DNA of 17,192 nt. Source: Brevundimonas sp. (GTDB lineage Bacteria; Pseudomonadota; Alphaproteobacteria; Caulobacterales; Caulobacteraceae). Below are positions 1 through 8,447 of this stretch, piece after piece. Position numbers and translations under genes: made by a program. The stretch spans positions 1-17,192 of the forward strand of contig JANJTI010000018.1 in NCBI GenBank assembly GCA_024711185.1, read 5' to 3'. The notes under the pieces were generated by a model, which made no database searches, was not told the origin of the DNA, and saw nothing but the letters and a program-made list of their open reading frames with translations. Within the stretch, counting starts at the first letter, position 1; the number at the start of each line of letters is the position of its first letter.

Positions 1-1234
1 CCAGCTCCGGCCGGTCCAGATAGGGCGCGTCGAAGGCCGAGACCGCGTAGCGCGCCCGGTCCCGTGTCAGGAAGGCCCCGCAGGCGTAGGGGACATAACC
101 CAGCTTGTGGGGGTCGATGGTCACTGAGTCGGCGCGGCGGACCGCCCGCAGCGCCGCCGCGCTGGCCGGCGACAGCGCCGCCTCGTCCGGCCCGCCGGGG
201 ATTGAACAGAGGAAGCCGCCATAGGCGGCGTCGACATGGCGCCAGATGTGGACGCCCGCGTCCCGCTCCCATGCCTCCAGCCGGTCGTGCACCGCGTCGA
301 TGGGATCGATCTCGCTCGTCTCCGTGGTGCCGGCGACGCTGACCGCCATCAGCACCGGCCGCCCCTGGGCGCGGGCCTCGCGGATCAGGCGGTCGAGATC
401 CTCGACGTCCAGCCGCCCTTCGGCGTCGAGGGCGACGCTCCACAGCGACCCCTCCCCCAGCCCGAAGACATTGGCCGCCTTCAGCCAGGAATAGTGCTTG
501 GTGCCCGGGGCCAGCAGCACCGGGCCAAGGTAGTCCCCGCCGGCAGCCCGGCCGATCCGCGCCCATACAGCGGCGGGATTGCCGACCGCAGCGCTGTGGC
601 GCCGCAGGGTCGCGTCGGTCAGGCCGTGCCGGTCCCACAGCTCCCGAAATCTGTCCCAGCCCATGTGGGCGGCGGCGAAGACGTCGAGCGGCTCGCCGGT
701 CGTCTCCGCCACGTACAGTCCGAGGCTGAGCCAGTGATCCATCCGGTAGCGCGCCCGCCAGACCGCCTCGAAATTGGCCACCGTGCCGCCCGAGGTGAAA
801 TGCCCCTGCGCCTCGGTCGGATCGTAGCCGAGCATGGACGCCAGCAGGGCGACGGCCTCGGTCTCGATCACCGACCCGACCCGGCTGGCTTCGTGGGAGG
901 TGTTGTTGGGATTGTGCAGCATCGCCGCCAGCCATCCGAACAGGGCCGGCAGCGAAATCTCCGCCTTCATGTGGCCGATGTAGCGGGGCGTGTGGGTCGG
1001 CGTTTCCGCTGTCAGCGCCTGCGCCAGCTCGTCCAGCCGGGCCGAGAGCTCTGCCCGCGCCATCGGGGCCGCCGCCGCTTCCGGCGTGGCCGCGAGGTCT
1101 TCCGGGAACAGGCTCTTGCGCCAGTCGAACCAGTGGTCCAGCAGGCCGAGCATCTCGGAACGGATCCAGCGCTCGTTCTCGCAGCGCGCGCCGGGAAAGT
1201 AGGTCGAGGCGATCGCCGCCGGGGAATCGGGCAT
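1..1234 (-). CDS. PLP-dependent amino acid decarboxylase, tyrosine/glutamate decarboxylase-like (3' end cut by window edge)
   Basis: A group II PLP decarboxylase (COG0076-like) that should remove CO2 from an amino acid in the cytoplasm; the substrate cannot be told from sequence. I translated it from the minus strand: about 411 codons are open to the window edge, so the C-terminus is missing. Visible motifs are GTKHYSW (about residue 255; the His stacks on PLP in this family), HVDAAYGG (about 344; Asp pairs with the PLP nitrogen) and DPHKLGY (about 375; the Lys forms the Schiff base). The N-terminal YFPGARCEN stretch and the HYSWLKAA context resemble bacterial tyrosine decarboxylases more than eukaryotic aromatic decarboxylases. 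The ATG at 1234 is supported by a GGAG six bases upstream. DUF454 lies 70 bp upstream in the same direction, and the gap holds a near-perfect TTGCG-N4-CGCAA box (1280-1293), so the gene probably has its own NO-responsive promoter. Family is sure; substrate and physiological role are not. Confidence 0.9.
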   Translation of the reverse strand, partial: MPDSPAAIASTYFPGARCENERWIRSEMLGLLDHWFDWRKSLFPEDLAATPEAAAAPMARAELSARLDELAQALTAETPTHTPRYIGHMKAEISLPALFGWLAAMLHNPNNTSHEASRVGSVIETEAVALLASMLGYDPTEAQGHFTSGGTVANFEAVWRARYRMDHWLSLGLYVAETTGEPLDVFAAAHMGWDRFRELWDRHGLTDATLRRHSAAVGNPAAVWARIGRAAGGDYLGPVLLAPGTKHYSWLKAANVFGLGEGSLWSVALDAEGRLDVEDLDRLIREARAQGRPVLMAVSVAGTTETSEIDPIDAVHDRLEAWERDAGVHIWRHVDAAYGGFLCSIPGGPDEAALSPASAAALRAVRRADSVTIDPHKLGYVPYACGAFLTRDRARYAVSAFDAPYLDRPEL

Positions 1235-1279
1235 CAGGGTCTCCGCTCGGGTTGATGGCGCCGCCGGGGCGCCGCGTCC

Positions 1280-1293
1280 TTGCGCCGGCTCAA
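1280..1293 (-). promoter_or_regulatory. Candidate NnrR/Dnr-type operator of the decarboxylase
   Basis: TTGCGCCGGCTCAA differs by one base from the perfect 14-bp palindrome found before norZ and nrdJ. It lies between the DUF454 stop and the decarboxylase ATG, centred 52.5 bp upstream of that ATG. If it works as a class II Crp/Fnr site (centre at -41.5), the -10 element would be CATCAA at 1257-1252 and the transcript would start near 1245, just before the GGAG ribosome-binding site. Function is inferred from position and similarity only. Confidence 0.55.
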
Positions 1294-1304
1294 CCTCGGC
1301 GCTC

Positions 1305-1724
1305 TCAGTGCGGTCGGCTGAGGATCCACGCGCCGACGAGGAGCAGCGCGGCCGCGGAGGCGGTCAGCCCGACCACAGGCACTTCGGCCAGCCACAGTCC
1401 GGCCCAGCTGGCGGGCAGGCTGCCGGCCGCGACCAGCTTGGCCTTGCGGGGGATGGCGCGACGCTCGTTCCACGCGCGGATCGCCGGCCCGAGGCGCGGA
1501 TCCCCCCGCAGCCAGGCCTCCATCCGGGGCGAGGACCGGGCGAAGGCCCAGACCGCCAGCAGGGCGAAGGGCGTCGTCGGCCACAGCGGCAGGAGGACGC
1601 CGACGCCGGCCGCCCCCGTGGCGGCCAGGCCCAGCAGGCGCAATCCCGGCCGCCCCGCCGCCGGCGCGACCGCGAAGGGTTCGGCGTAGCCGTTCAGATC
1701 AGAGGGGAAGTCGACCGGCGTCAT
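1305..1724 (-). CDS. DUF454 (YbaN-like) small inner-membrane protein
   Basis: A 139-residue membrane protein of the DUF454/YbaN family, whose biochemical role is unknown. The family signature is clear: a hydrophobic segment, then LLPLWPTTPFALLA, FARSSPR, a Trp-Leu motif and GPAIRAWNERRAIPRKAK, followed by a second long hydrophobic stretch (VPVVGLTASAAALLLVGAWI) near the C-terminus. I chose the ATG at 1724 and not the upstream ATG at 1772, because the upstream one lies inside a TTGCG-N4-CGCAA box. GGAAGG sits 7 bases before 1724. That box is centred exactly 41.5 bp from this ATG, so a class II promoter would start transcription on the A of the ATG. DUF454 genes often sit near haem or denitrification genes, so a link to haem or NO stress is plausible but unproven. 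nnrS lies immediately upstream (stop at 1779). Confidence 0.85.
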   Translation of the reverse strand: MTPVDFPSDLNGYAEPFAVAPAAGRPGLRLLGLAATGAAGVGVLLPLWPTTPFALLAVWAFARSSPRMEAWLRGDPRLGPAIRAWNERRAIPRKAKLVAAGSLPASWAGLWLAEVPVVGLTASAAALLLVGAWILSRPH

Positions 1725-1758
1725 GACCGCACCTTCCGTCGGAGCGTCGGTCGGCGCT

Positions 1759-1772
1759 TTGCGCCGCCGCAA
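1759..1772 (-). promoter_or_regulatory. Candidate NnrR/Dnr-type operator of the DUF454 gene
   Basis: TTGCG-CCGC-CGCAA: both 5-bp arms match perfectly and only the spacer departs from the CCGG of the other copies. It lies in the short gap between the nnrS stop (1779-1781) and the DUF454 ATG (1724), centred at exactly -41.5 from the A of the ATG. The hexamer 1736-1731 (GAAGGT on the minus strand) falls where a -10 element would be and has the two most conserved positions, A2 and T6. Confidence 0.6.
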
Positions 1773-1778
1773 GTCGGC

Positions 1779-2957
1779 TCAGAGGGATTTCCTCAGCAGC
1801 ATCGGGCCGTAGACAGCCGAAAAGCCGGCGAAGGCGAACACCCAAAGCCCCGCCGACGTCGCCAGCAGCGTCGCGGTCAGGTCGGGCAGGAAGGGCGCGA
1901 GCACGCGCACGGCCGCCGCCGCCAGCACGAGGCCGTAGATGGTCGTGGTCGCCAGATCGGAGGCCCGCGGCCGCCCCGTGTGCCCGCGGGTGGCGCGGGT
2001 CATCACGGCCAGGGTCATCACCCCGATGCCGCCGGCCGTCAGGGCGTGGACCCCGGCCGTGAACGGCACGGCTCCCGGCGCGAGGGCGGACGCGCCGAGC
2101 AGCAGGAAACCGACCGGCAACCACGCGAAGCCGAGGTGGAGGATCCACACCATCGATTCCGGCCAGGTCGTCCAGCCGCGCCAGCGCAGCAGCCGGACCA
2201 GGCTCAGGCCCCCGGCGGCGAGCAGGGCGGCCCCGGTCGCCACCGCCTGCGGCATGGCCACCCACAGCGCCAGCGAGCCGACCGTGACGACAAGCGCGAT
2301 CTTGTCGAACAGGCCGAAGGGCGTCGGTCGCGGCAGACCCCGCGGCAGGACCCAGTTCTGGGTGAAGCTGGGTATGATCCGCCCCCCGATCAGGGCGATC
2401 AGTGCGGTGATCACGGCCACGGCGACGCGTTCGGAATGGGGCCCGGCCTCCGGCCACTGCGCCGAGGCGTGGAAGGCGATGTTGGCGCAGGCCAGCAAGG
2501 TCACCATCAGGGCCACCGGCAGGTTGCGACGGTTCCCGGCGGCGAGGATCTCTCGCCAGATCAGGGCGGCGAAGACGATGAGGAAGGAGACGTCCGCGAC
2601 CGGAGCCGCGAGGCCGGCCGCCGGCGGGAGGAAACCGGCGACCCGACCCAGCAGCCACAGCCCGACCAGTCCCGCCAGCGGCCAGCCTGACACTGGCAGG
2701 CGGCCGGTCCAGTTCGGCACCGCTGTCAGCAGGAAGCCGGCGATGACCCCGCCGCCGTAGCCGAACAGCATCTCGTGGGTGTGCCACAGCCGCCCGTCCG
2801 TCCCGCCGATGGTCCCGTCCCCGAGGGTGAAGGACGCCACCCAGACCGGCACCGCCAGCGCGGCCCACACCGCCGCCAGCAGGAAGAACGGCCGGAAGCC
2901 GTAGGTCAGAACCGCCGGCCCCTGCCACGCCCGGATGCCTTCGCGCGTCGCGCCCAT
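1779..2957 (-). CDS. nnrS: NnrS family haem-copper membrane protein
   Basis: A 392-residue polytopic inner-membrane protein with about a dozen hydrophobic segments. NnrS proteins bind haem and copper and are made during NO metabolism, where they protect against nitrosative stress; their exact chemistry is not settled. Family motifs seen: YGFRPFFLLA at 19-28, RLWHTHEMLFGYGGG at 56-70 (candidate metal-binding His 59 and 61), NWTGRLPVSGWPLA at 82-95, and GGRIIPSFTQNW at 191-202. The ATG at 2957 is preceded by GGAG (2971-2968). The open frame extends upstream to 3221, but that extension would overlap the end of norZ and has no membrane character. nnrS follows norZ in the same direction by 77 bp, and a strong intrinsic terminator fills that gap with its U-run touching the nnrS ribosome-binding site. 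I found no separate TTGCG box before nnrS, so expression by readthrough from norZ is likely. Confidence 0.92.
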   Translation of the reverse strand: MGATREGIRAWQGPAVLTYGFRPFFLLAAVWAALAVPVWVASFTLGDGTIGGTDGRLWHTHEMLFGYGGGVIAGFLLTAVPNWTGRLPVSGWPLAGLVGLWLLGRVAGFLPPAAGLAAPVADVSFLIVFAALIWREILAAGNRRNLPVALMVTLLACANIAFHASAQWPEAGPHSERVAVAVITALIALIGGRIIPSFTQNWVLPRGLPRPTPFGLFDKIALVVTVGSLALWVAMPQAVATGAALLAAGGLSLVRLLRWRGWTTWPESMVWILHLGFAWLPVGFLLLGASALAPGAVPFTAGVHALTAGGIGVMTLAVMTRATRGHTGRPRASDLATTTIYGLVLAAAAVRVLAPFLPDLTATLLATSAGLWVFAFAGFSAVYGPMLLRKSL

Positions 2958-2972
2958 CGAATCTCGACTCCG

Positions 2973-3021
2973 AAAAAATGAAGGCGGGGCGGAAGAGGCC
3001 ACGACCCCCTTCCGCCCCGCC
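2973..3021 (-). terminator. Intrinsic terminator between norZ and nnrS
   Basis: On the minus strand a 13-bp perfect stem (GGCGGGGCGGAAG paired with CTTCCGCCCCGCC, positions 3021-3009 and 2995-2983) encloses a 13-base loop and is followed by TTCATTTTTT. It begins 14 bases after the norZ stop. The T-run ends one base before the GGAG of nnrS, so a terminated transcript ends just before nnrS translation signals. It probably lowers nnrS relative to norZ. Confidence 0.8.
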
Positions 3022-3034
3022 CCACGCCCCGCGA

Positions 3035-5305
3035 CTACTCCGCGGGAAGCACGGCCGGCTTGCCGCCGATCCGGGGTTTGCGCGCCGCGATCACGAGGCG
3101 GGCCGCGAAGATGGCCAGCGAGAAGGCCCCGACGCTGAACACCACGTCTCCGGGCACGCGCATCCACACCAGCATTTCGACCAGCGGCGAGTGGATCACC
3201 GCCGGAGACCGGGCGTACCACATGCCGTGCTCGATGCTGGCGAAGGCCTGAACCACCCCCATGGGCAGCAGCGACAGGAAGACCATCATCGCCACGCCGA
3301 TGTTCAGCGTCCAGAACGTCACCGCCAGCAACCGGTCATCCCAGGCCAGTCGCGGGGCCAGACCGCGCAGGCAGAACAGCATCAGGCCGATCCCCAGCAT
3401 GCCGTAGACCCCGAAGAGCGCGGCGTGGGCGTGGGTGGCCGTCGTGTTCAGCCCCTGCAGGTAGTACAGGCTGAGCGGCGGGTTGATCATGAAGCCGAAG
3501 ACCCCGGCGCCGAGCAGGTTCCAGAACGAAACCGCCACGAAGAACAGGATCGGCCAGCGGTAGGTCTGCACCCACGGCGCCACCTTGGTGTGCCGCCAGG
3601 TCTCGAAAGCCTCGAAGCCGATCAGGGCCAGGGGCACGACCTCGAGGGCCGAGAACATGGCGCCGACGGCGATCACCGAAACCGGCGTGCCGGCGAAGTA
3701 CCAGTGGTGGGCCGTGCCGAGCACCCCGCCGGTCAGGAACACGATGGTGCCGAACAGGACCGCGACGTTGGCCGTCTGGGCGCGGACGAGGCCGAGCTTG
3801 ACGAACAGCAGGCTGATCACCGCCGTGGCGAAGACCTCGAAGAAGCCCTCGACCCACAGGTGGACGATCCACCAGCGCCAGTATTCCACCATCGAGATGT
3901 GGGTGTGTTTGCCCCACATGAAGCCGGCCGCATAGAAAAGCCCGATCGCGATGGTCGACATGAACAGCACCGCCAGCACCGGCTTGCTGTCGGACGGCGA
4001 ACGCAGGGCCGGCCAAAGGGCGCGGCCCACCAGCACCAGCCACAGCATCAGGCCGACGAACAGCAGGATCTGCCAGAAGCGGCCGAGGTCGACGTACTCC
4101 CAGCCCTGGTGGCCGAACCAGAAGTTGGTGTGGATGTCGAAGACCTGCTGCACGCCAAGCCACTCGCCGGCCATCGAGCCGAGGACGACGAACACGAGGG
4201 CCGCCCACAGGATGTTGACGCCCAGCTTCTGGAAGCGGGGTTCATGGCCGGAGATCATCGGCGCGATGTACAGGCCCGTCGCCAGCCACGCGGTGGCGAT
4301 CCAGAACACCGCCAGCTGGGTGTGCCAGGTGCGGGTCACCGCGTACGGGATCCACTCGGAAATCGGGATGCCGTAGAAGTCGTGGCCCTCGACCGCGTAG
4401 TGAGCGGTCATGGCGCCGAGGCCCACCTGCAGCAGGAACAGGCCGATGACCGTCAGGAAGTACTTGCCCGTCGCCTTCATGGAGGGCGTTGGCTTGAGGG
4501 TGAACAGCGGATCGGTCGCCGGCACGAGCGGCGGAGCTTCGTGCTTGGCGCGGGCGTGCCAGAAGATCAGCGCCGCGACGCCGAAGATCAGCAGCAGCAC
4601 GCTGGCCACCGACCAGACGATGTTGGCCGAGCTGGGCACGTTGTCGATCAGCGGTTCGTGCGGCCAGTTGTTCGTGTAGGTGACCACGTCGTCGGGCCGA
4701 TTGGTGCCCGCGGCCCAGCCGCTCCACCACCAGAAGGCGGCGATGTCGGCTCGGCGGGCGGCGTCCGGCACCGGGTTTTCGGCGATCGCGTACTGCTCAC
4801 GCAGGTGCGAGAGCTCCACGTCGTCGCTCAGCAGCGCCTCATAGTGGGCGCGCACCTGGCGGATCGCCTCGGCCCGATCGGCGGAAACGGAGATCGTCCC
4901 CGTCGCCGGATCGTAGGTGTTCGCGCGGAACTCCCGCTTCAGCCGGGCCTTGAGGGCGCCCTGCTTTTCGATGTCCAGCTGCGCCCAGGCGACGCCGTGT
5001 TCGCGCTGCGCCCAGATGTCGAGCAGAGCCACGAGCTCGCGGTGCAGCTGGTCGGCCGACCAGTCGGGGGCGACATAGCCGCCGTGGCCCCAGACCGAAC
5101 CGACCTGCTGGCCGCCCATCGACTGCCAGGCCAGCTGCCCGTCCTGGATGTCCTGCTTGGTGAACAGCACCTCGCCGGAGGGCGCGACCACCTGCGCCGG
5201 CAACGGCGGGGCCTGCCTGTAGATCTCGCGTCCCATCAGCCCGAGGACGGCGAAGGAGGCCGTCATGATCAGGGCGAGGACGAGCCAAAGCCTCTTGGTT
5301 GTCAT
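3035..5305 (-). CDS. norZ: Quinol-dependent nitric oxide reductase (single-subunit qNor)
   Basis: A 756-residue inner-membrane enzyme that reduces two NO to N2O with quinol electrons. It has an N-terminal anchor, a large periplasmic domain (about 30-225) without any CxxCH haem-c motif, then the haem-copper-oxidase-like core. Visible ligands and motifs: RTWHTQ (His328, haem b), RWWIVHLWVEGFFEVF (His482 as FeB ligand, Glu486 and Glu490), AHHWYF (His533 and His534, FeB) and THAHAALFG (His625/His627, haem b3 and b). The missing cytochrome c domain and the fused periplasmic domain identify qNor and not cNorB. I chose ATG 5305 (AAAGGA 9 bases upstream) because the longer frame would begin with a TTG inside the operator at 5385-5398. 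hemN lies upstream in the same direction with 115 bp between. Regulation is probably by the NnrR-type box centred 86.5 bp before the ATG. Also annotated as norB in many genomes. Confidence 0.97.
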   Translation of the reverse strand: MTTKRLWLVLALIMTASFAVLGLMGREIYRQAPPLPAQVVAPSGEVLFTKQDIQDGQLAWQSMGGQQVGSVWGHGGYVAPDWSADQLHRELVALLDIWAQREHGVAWAQLDIEKQGALKARLKREFRANTYDPATGTISVSADRAEAIRQVRAHYEALLSDDVELSHLREQYAIAENPVPDAARRADIAAFWWWSGWAAGTNRPDDVVTYTNNWPHEPLIDNVPSSANIVWSVASVLLLIFGVAALIFWHARAKHEAPPLVPATDPLFTLKPTPSMKATGKYFLTVIGLFLLQVGLGAMTAHYAVEGHDFYGIPISEWIPYAVTRTWHTQLAVFWIATAWLATGLYIAPMISGHEPRFQKLGVNILWAALVFVVLGSMAGEWLGVQQVFDIHTNFWFGHQGWEYVDLGRFWQILLFVGLMLWLVLVGRALWPALRSPSDSKPVLAVLFMSTIAIGLFYAAGFMWGKHTHISMVEYWRWWIVHLWVEGFFEVFATAVISLLFVKLGLVRAQTANVAVLFGTIVFLTGGVLGTAHHWYFAGTPVSVIAVGAMFSALEVVPLALIGFEAFETWRHTKVAPWVQTYRWPILFFVAVSFWNLLGAGVFGFMINPPLSLYYLQGLNTTATHAHAALFGVYGMLGIGLMLFCLRGLAPRLAWDDRLLAVTFWTLNIGVAMMVFLSLLPMGVVQAFASIEHGMWYARSPAVIHSPLVEMLVWMRVPGDVVFSVGAFSLAIFAARLVIAARKPRIGGKPAVLPAE

Positions 5306-5384
5306 CTCTTTCTGTCCTTTGCCGACAGGGACTCCCCCCGCTTCGGCCTTGTGGGCTCCATCGCCCAGGTCGCCGCGCGGTACG

Positions 5385-5398
5385 TTGCGCCGGCGCAA
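5385..5398 (-). promoter_or_regulatory. Perfect NnrR/Dnr-type operator of norZ
   Basis: TTGCGCCGGCGCAA is a perfect 14-bp palindrome, identical to the copy at 12232-12245. It lies in the 115-bp hemN-norZ gap, centred 86.5 bp upstream of the norZ ATG. A class II promoter here would give a leader of about 45 bases. It resembles the TTGCG-type half-sites described for NnrR of denitrifying alphaproteobacteria. The regulator is inferred to be the Crp/Fnr protein at 10262-10951. Confidence 0.7.
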
Positions 5399-5419
5399 GC
5401 TTGACGTGCGGAACTGTCC

Positions 5420-6814
5420 TCAGACCGCCTGCGCGTGACGGCGTGCGGGGCCGCTCAGCTGGGCGTCGAAGCAGGCGGCCACGGTGCGCACGAGACGCGC
5501 GGCTTCCGCCGGAACCGTCACCGTCCGTTCATCGACCCGGCACAGCCCGAGCGGCTCCAGTTCGGCGACCCCGGCGAAGCACGAATCCAGGGCGTCGGGC
5601 GCAAAGCCGCGGTCCAGGCAGACGGCGCCTACATCCACCCGCAGATCGCACATGACCCGTTCGATCACCGCCGCCCTCAGCTCGTCTTCCGCGGTCACCG
5701 GCAGGCGACGGGCCACCGGAAGATGTCCGGCTTCCACGGCCCGCCCCCAGGCATCGGTCGCGGTCGCGTTCTGGACGAAGCCCGGACCGAACCGGCCGAT
5801 GCTGGACGGCCCGACGGGGATCAGCACCGCTGCTGGATCGTCGGTGTAGCCCTGAAAGTTGCGGCGCAGCCGGCCGGCCGCGGCCGCCGCTGCCAGGGGA
5901 TCCTCCGGGCGAGCGTAGTGATCGAGACCGATCCTGACATAGCCGGCCGCGACCAGCTCGCCATCCGCCGCCTCGGCCTGGTCCCAGCGGCCCTGCGCAT
6001 CGGCGAGATCCTCGTCGCGGATCATTACCTGGTGTTTCTTCATCCACGGGACATGCGCATAGCCGAAGACCGCGACCCGGTCGGGATTGAGCGAGATGGC
6101 GGCCCGCGTGCTGTCGGCGACGTTCTCCGGCGTCTGGCCCGGCAGCCCGTACATCAGGTCGAAGTTCAGCGCCCCCAGCCCGGCTGCACGCAGGCGCGCC
6201 ACCACGGCAGCCACCTGTTCGAACGGCTGGATCCGGTTGACCTTCTGCTGCACCTCCGCGTCGAAGGTCTGCACCCCGAGGCTCACCCTCGTCACCCCGG
6301 CTGCGATCGCCGCATCGATGAACTCGTGGGTCAGCAGGCCCGGGTCCAGCTCGGCCGCCACCTCGGCATCCGGACGCAGATGGAACGTGCGGGCGAGCAC
6401 CGCCACCAGCTCGGCGAAGTCGGCCGGAGCCAGGGCGTTCGGGCTTCCGCCTCCGAAATGCAGATGCTGGGTCCCGGCATGCGGCGGCGTCGCGGCGCCC
6501 CACAGTTCGATCTCCCGCTTCAGCGTTTCGAAGAAGGTGCGGACGCGGTCGTACTCGTGGAACACGCTCGTATGGCAGCCGCAGTACCAGCACAGCCGCT
6601 TGCAGAAGGGGACGTGGGTGTAGACGGAAAGCGTCTGGTCGGGGCGGATCCGGCGCAGCCATTCGCGCGCTTCGACGTCATCGTCGGTCGGCATGAACGC
6701 CAGGGCCGTGGGATAGCTCGTGTACCGCGGCAGCGTCCGGCCGGCCTGCGCCAGCCAGGTCGGCGGCACGATCGCCCCGGGGACGGCCGACGCGGCCTTG
6801 AACGAATGCACCAC
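5420..6814 (-). CDS. hemN: Oxygen-independent coproporphyrinogen III oxidase (HemN)
   Basis: A cytoplasmic radical-SAM enzyme that decarboxylates coproporphyrinogen III to protoporphyrinogen IX without O2, supplying haem for qNor and other anaerobic haem proteins. Seen: PRYTSYPTA near residue 30, typical of true HemN; the cluster motif FCKRLCWYCGC (C-x3-C-x2-C, about residues 71-80); GGGSPN; and a YTDDPAAVLIPVGPSSIGRF region typical of the HemN C-terminal half. The expected length of about 460 residues is met. The start is uncertain: no ATG fits, and the frame is open far upstream into fixL. GTG codons at 6823, 6814 and 6811 all precede the conserved region; I list 6814, which lies 12 bases after GAGG. 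It is divergent from fixL, and a CCTAAGG motif shared with the fixK upstream region (6915-6930) lies in the gap. It may be co-transcribed with norZ, although norZ also has its own operator. Confidence 0.95.
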   Translation of the reverse strand: MVHSFKAASAVPGAIVPPTWLAQAGRTLPRYTSYPTALAFMPTDDDVEAREWLRRIRPDQTLSVYTHVPFCKRLCWYCGCHTSVFHEYDRVRTFFETLKREIELWGAATPPHAGTQHLHFGGGSPNALAPADFAELVAVLARTFHLRPDAEVAAELDPGLLTHEFIDAAIAAGVTRVSLGVQTFDAEVQQKVNRIQPFEQVAAVVARLRAAGLGALNFDLMYGLPGQTPENVADSTRAAISLNPDRVAVFGYAHVPWMKKHQVMIRDEDLADAQGRWDQAEAADGELVAAGYVRIGLDHYARPEDPLAAAAAAGRLRRNFQGYTDDPAAVLIPVGPSSIGRFGPGFVQNATATDAWGRAVEAGHLPVARRLPVTAEDELRAAVIERVMCDLRVDVGAVCLDRGFAPDALDSCFAGVAELEPLGLCRVDERTVTVPAEAARLVRTVAACFDAQLSGPARRHAQAV

Positions 6815-6914
6815 GGTTGCCACAAGCCTCGAACAATGGAACGGGAGGGGCGGCCTCGCGCCCGGCGGGACGGGGTTAGGCGCAATGCGGCACAGGTGAA
6901 ATTTGGGTCTTCCA

Positions 6915-6930
6915 CCTAAGGAACATCCCG
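6915..6930. promoter_or_regulatory. Motif shared by the hemN/fixL and fixK/nnrR intergenic regions (possible FixJ site)
   Basis: CCTAAGGAACATCCCG matches CCTAAGGGATTTCCCG at 10193-10208 in 13 of 16 positions. The first copy lies in the divergent hemN-fixL gap, the second in the divergent fixK-nnrR gap. This copy ends 8 bases before the proposed fixL GTG and overlaps its ribosome-binding region, so a role at a promoter firing toward hemN is easier to imagine than one at fixL. The link to FixJ is only inference from location. Confidence 0.3.
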
Positions 6931-6938
6931 GAGACGGA

Positions 6939-8447
6939 GTGAACGACGGCGCGGCGGCGACGGCTCCGGGCTTCCTCGCCTGGGCGCTGGCCGCCCGCCG
7001 CACCCGGCTCGGGCTTGTCGTGGCCATCCTCGGAACGCTGCTGGCCCTGACGATCCGACTCGCCCTGACGCCCTACCTCGACGACCGGATCGCCTTCCTC
7101 TTCTTCGTTCCGATCGTGGTCGCCGCGGCGGCGCTCGGCGGACTGGGCTCCGGCGCCACGGCTACAGGCCTTGGGGGGCTCGGCGGTCTGATCGTCACCT
7201 GGGCGGACCAGATGAGCGGCGACTTCGTCAGCGCGGCCGCCTTCGTCGCCGTGGGCGGCATGATCAGCGTCGGCGGGGAGATGTTCCAGTCGATGCGCGA
7301 TCGCGCGGTCGCGGTGAACAACGACCTGCGCGCCCGCGAGGCGCATCTCAGCTCCATCCTCGCCACCGTCCCGGACGCCATGGTGGTCATCGACGAGCGG
7401 GGGACGATGCGCTCGTTCAGCGACGCGGCCGAGCGGCTGTTCGGCTGGCGCGCCGAGGAGGCGATCGGTCAGAACGTCAAGATCCTCATGCCCTCGCCCT
7501 ACCGCGAGGCCCACGACAACTATCTCGTCCGCTATCTGACCACGGGGGAGAAGCGGATCATCGGCGTCGGCCGGGTCGTCGTCGGCGAGCGCAAGGACGG
7601 CTCGACCTTCCCCATGGAGCTGTCGGTGGGAGAAATGGTCTCCGGCCAGGAGCGCTTCTTCACGGGCTTCGTCCGAGACCTCACCGAGCGGCAGAGGACC
7701 GAAGCCCGCCTGCAGGAGCTGCAGACGGAGCTCGTGCACATCTCCCGCCTCACCGCCCTGGGCGAGATGGCATCGGCGCTGGCGCACGAGCTGAACCAGC
7801 CGCTGTCGGCCGTGGCCAACTATCTCAAGGGCTCCTCTCGTCTGCTGCGCGGACCCGAGGTGCCGCGGGAGATGCTCAAGGAAGCCATCGATCTGGCCGG
7901 CGAGCAGGCCCTCCGCGCCGGCGACATCATCCGTCGCCTCCGCGACTTCGTCGCGCGCGGCGAAACCGAGCGTCGCATCGAAAGCCTGCACAAGCTCATC
8001 GAGGAAGCAGGCGCGCTGGCGCTGGTCGGGGCCAAGGAGCACGGCGTGAGCGTGAAGTTCCGCTTCGACCCGGCCGTCGATCTCGTGCTCGCCGACCGGG
8101 TGCAGGTCCAGCAGGTGGTCCTCAACCTGATCCGCAACGCCATCGAGGCCATGGAGGAAAGCCCCCGCAAGCAGCTGGACGTGCGCATCGAGGACGGCGG
8201 CGAACACCTCGCGCTCGTCAGCGTCTCCGACACCGGCTCGGGGCTGGCGCCCGAGGTCGTGGATCAGCTATTCCAGCCCTTCATCACGACCAAGCGAACC
8301 GGCATGGGCGTGGGGCTTTCCATTTCGCGGACGATCGTCGAAGCCCACGGCGGTCGGATCTGGGCCGAGCCCAACCCCGGCGGCGGGACGCGCTTCTGCT
8401 TCACCCTGATGACGGTCGACGAAAAGGAGCTCGAGAATGACGACTGA
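6939..8447 (+). CDS. fixL: Oxygen-sensing histidine kinase FixL
   Basis: A 502-residue membrane-bound haem-PAS histidine kinase; when oxygen is absent it phosphorylates FixJ. Four hydrophobic segments span about residues 24-115, followed by a PAS domain (about 135-255) carrying the FixL haem signature: PYREAHDNY with proximal His192, and [20 protein letters not shown] with Arg212 equivalent to the ligand-sensing Arg of rhizobial FixL. Then come the H-box [11 protein letters not shown] (His283), N-box [11 protein letters not shown]1 DTGSG and G2 MGVGLSI. I chose GTG at 6939 (GGAG five bases upstream); an in-frame TTG at 6903 has no such signal. The 3' end overlaps fixJ by 11 bases, so the two are translationally coupled. 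Together with fixK and the FixT-like gene this forms the FixLJ-K-T circuit known from Caulobacter. Confidence 0.96.
   Translation: MNDGAAATAPGFLAWALAARRTRLGLVVAILGTLLALTIRLALTPYLDDRIAFLFFVPIVVAAAALGGLGSGATATGLGGLGGLIVTWADQMSGDFVSAAAFVAVGGMISVGGEMFQSMRDRAVAVNNDLRAREAHLSSILATVPDAMVVIDERGTMRSFSDAAERLFGWRAEEAIGQNVKILMPSPYREAHDNYLVRYLTTGEKRIIGVGRVVVGERKDGSTFPMELSVGEMVSGQERFFTGFVRDLTERQRTEARLQELQTELVHISRLTALGEMASALAHELNQPLSAVANYLKGSSRLLRGPEVPREMLKEAIDLAGEQALRAGDIIRRLRDFVARGETERRIESLHKLIEEAGALALVGAKEHGVSVKFRFDPAVDLVLADRVQVQQVVLNLIRNAIEAMEESPRKQLDVRIEDGGEHLALVSVSDTGSGLAPEVVDQLFQPFITTKRTGMGVGLSISRTIVEAHGGRIWAEPNPGGGTRFCFTLMTVDEKELENDD

Noticed and set aside
1117..1130. TTGCGCCAGTCGAA, a possible sixth operator.
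   Set aside because: Lies inside the decarboxylase coding region and lacks the right half-site ending in CAA.
5306..5398. Extended start of norZ at a TTG (5398).
   Set aside because: That codon is part of the operator palindrome and the added residues are unlike the qNor N-terminus; ATG 5305 has a ribosome-binding site.
2978..5404. An 808-codon open frame on the plus strand.
   Set aside because: It is antisense to norZ, rich in Gln, His, Arg and Asp with no family motifs, and arises from high-GC codon bias. The minus-strand qNor has all metal ligands.
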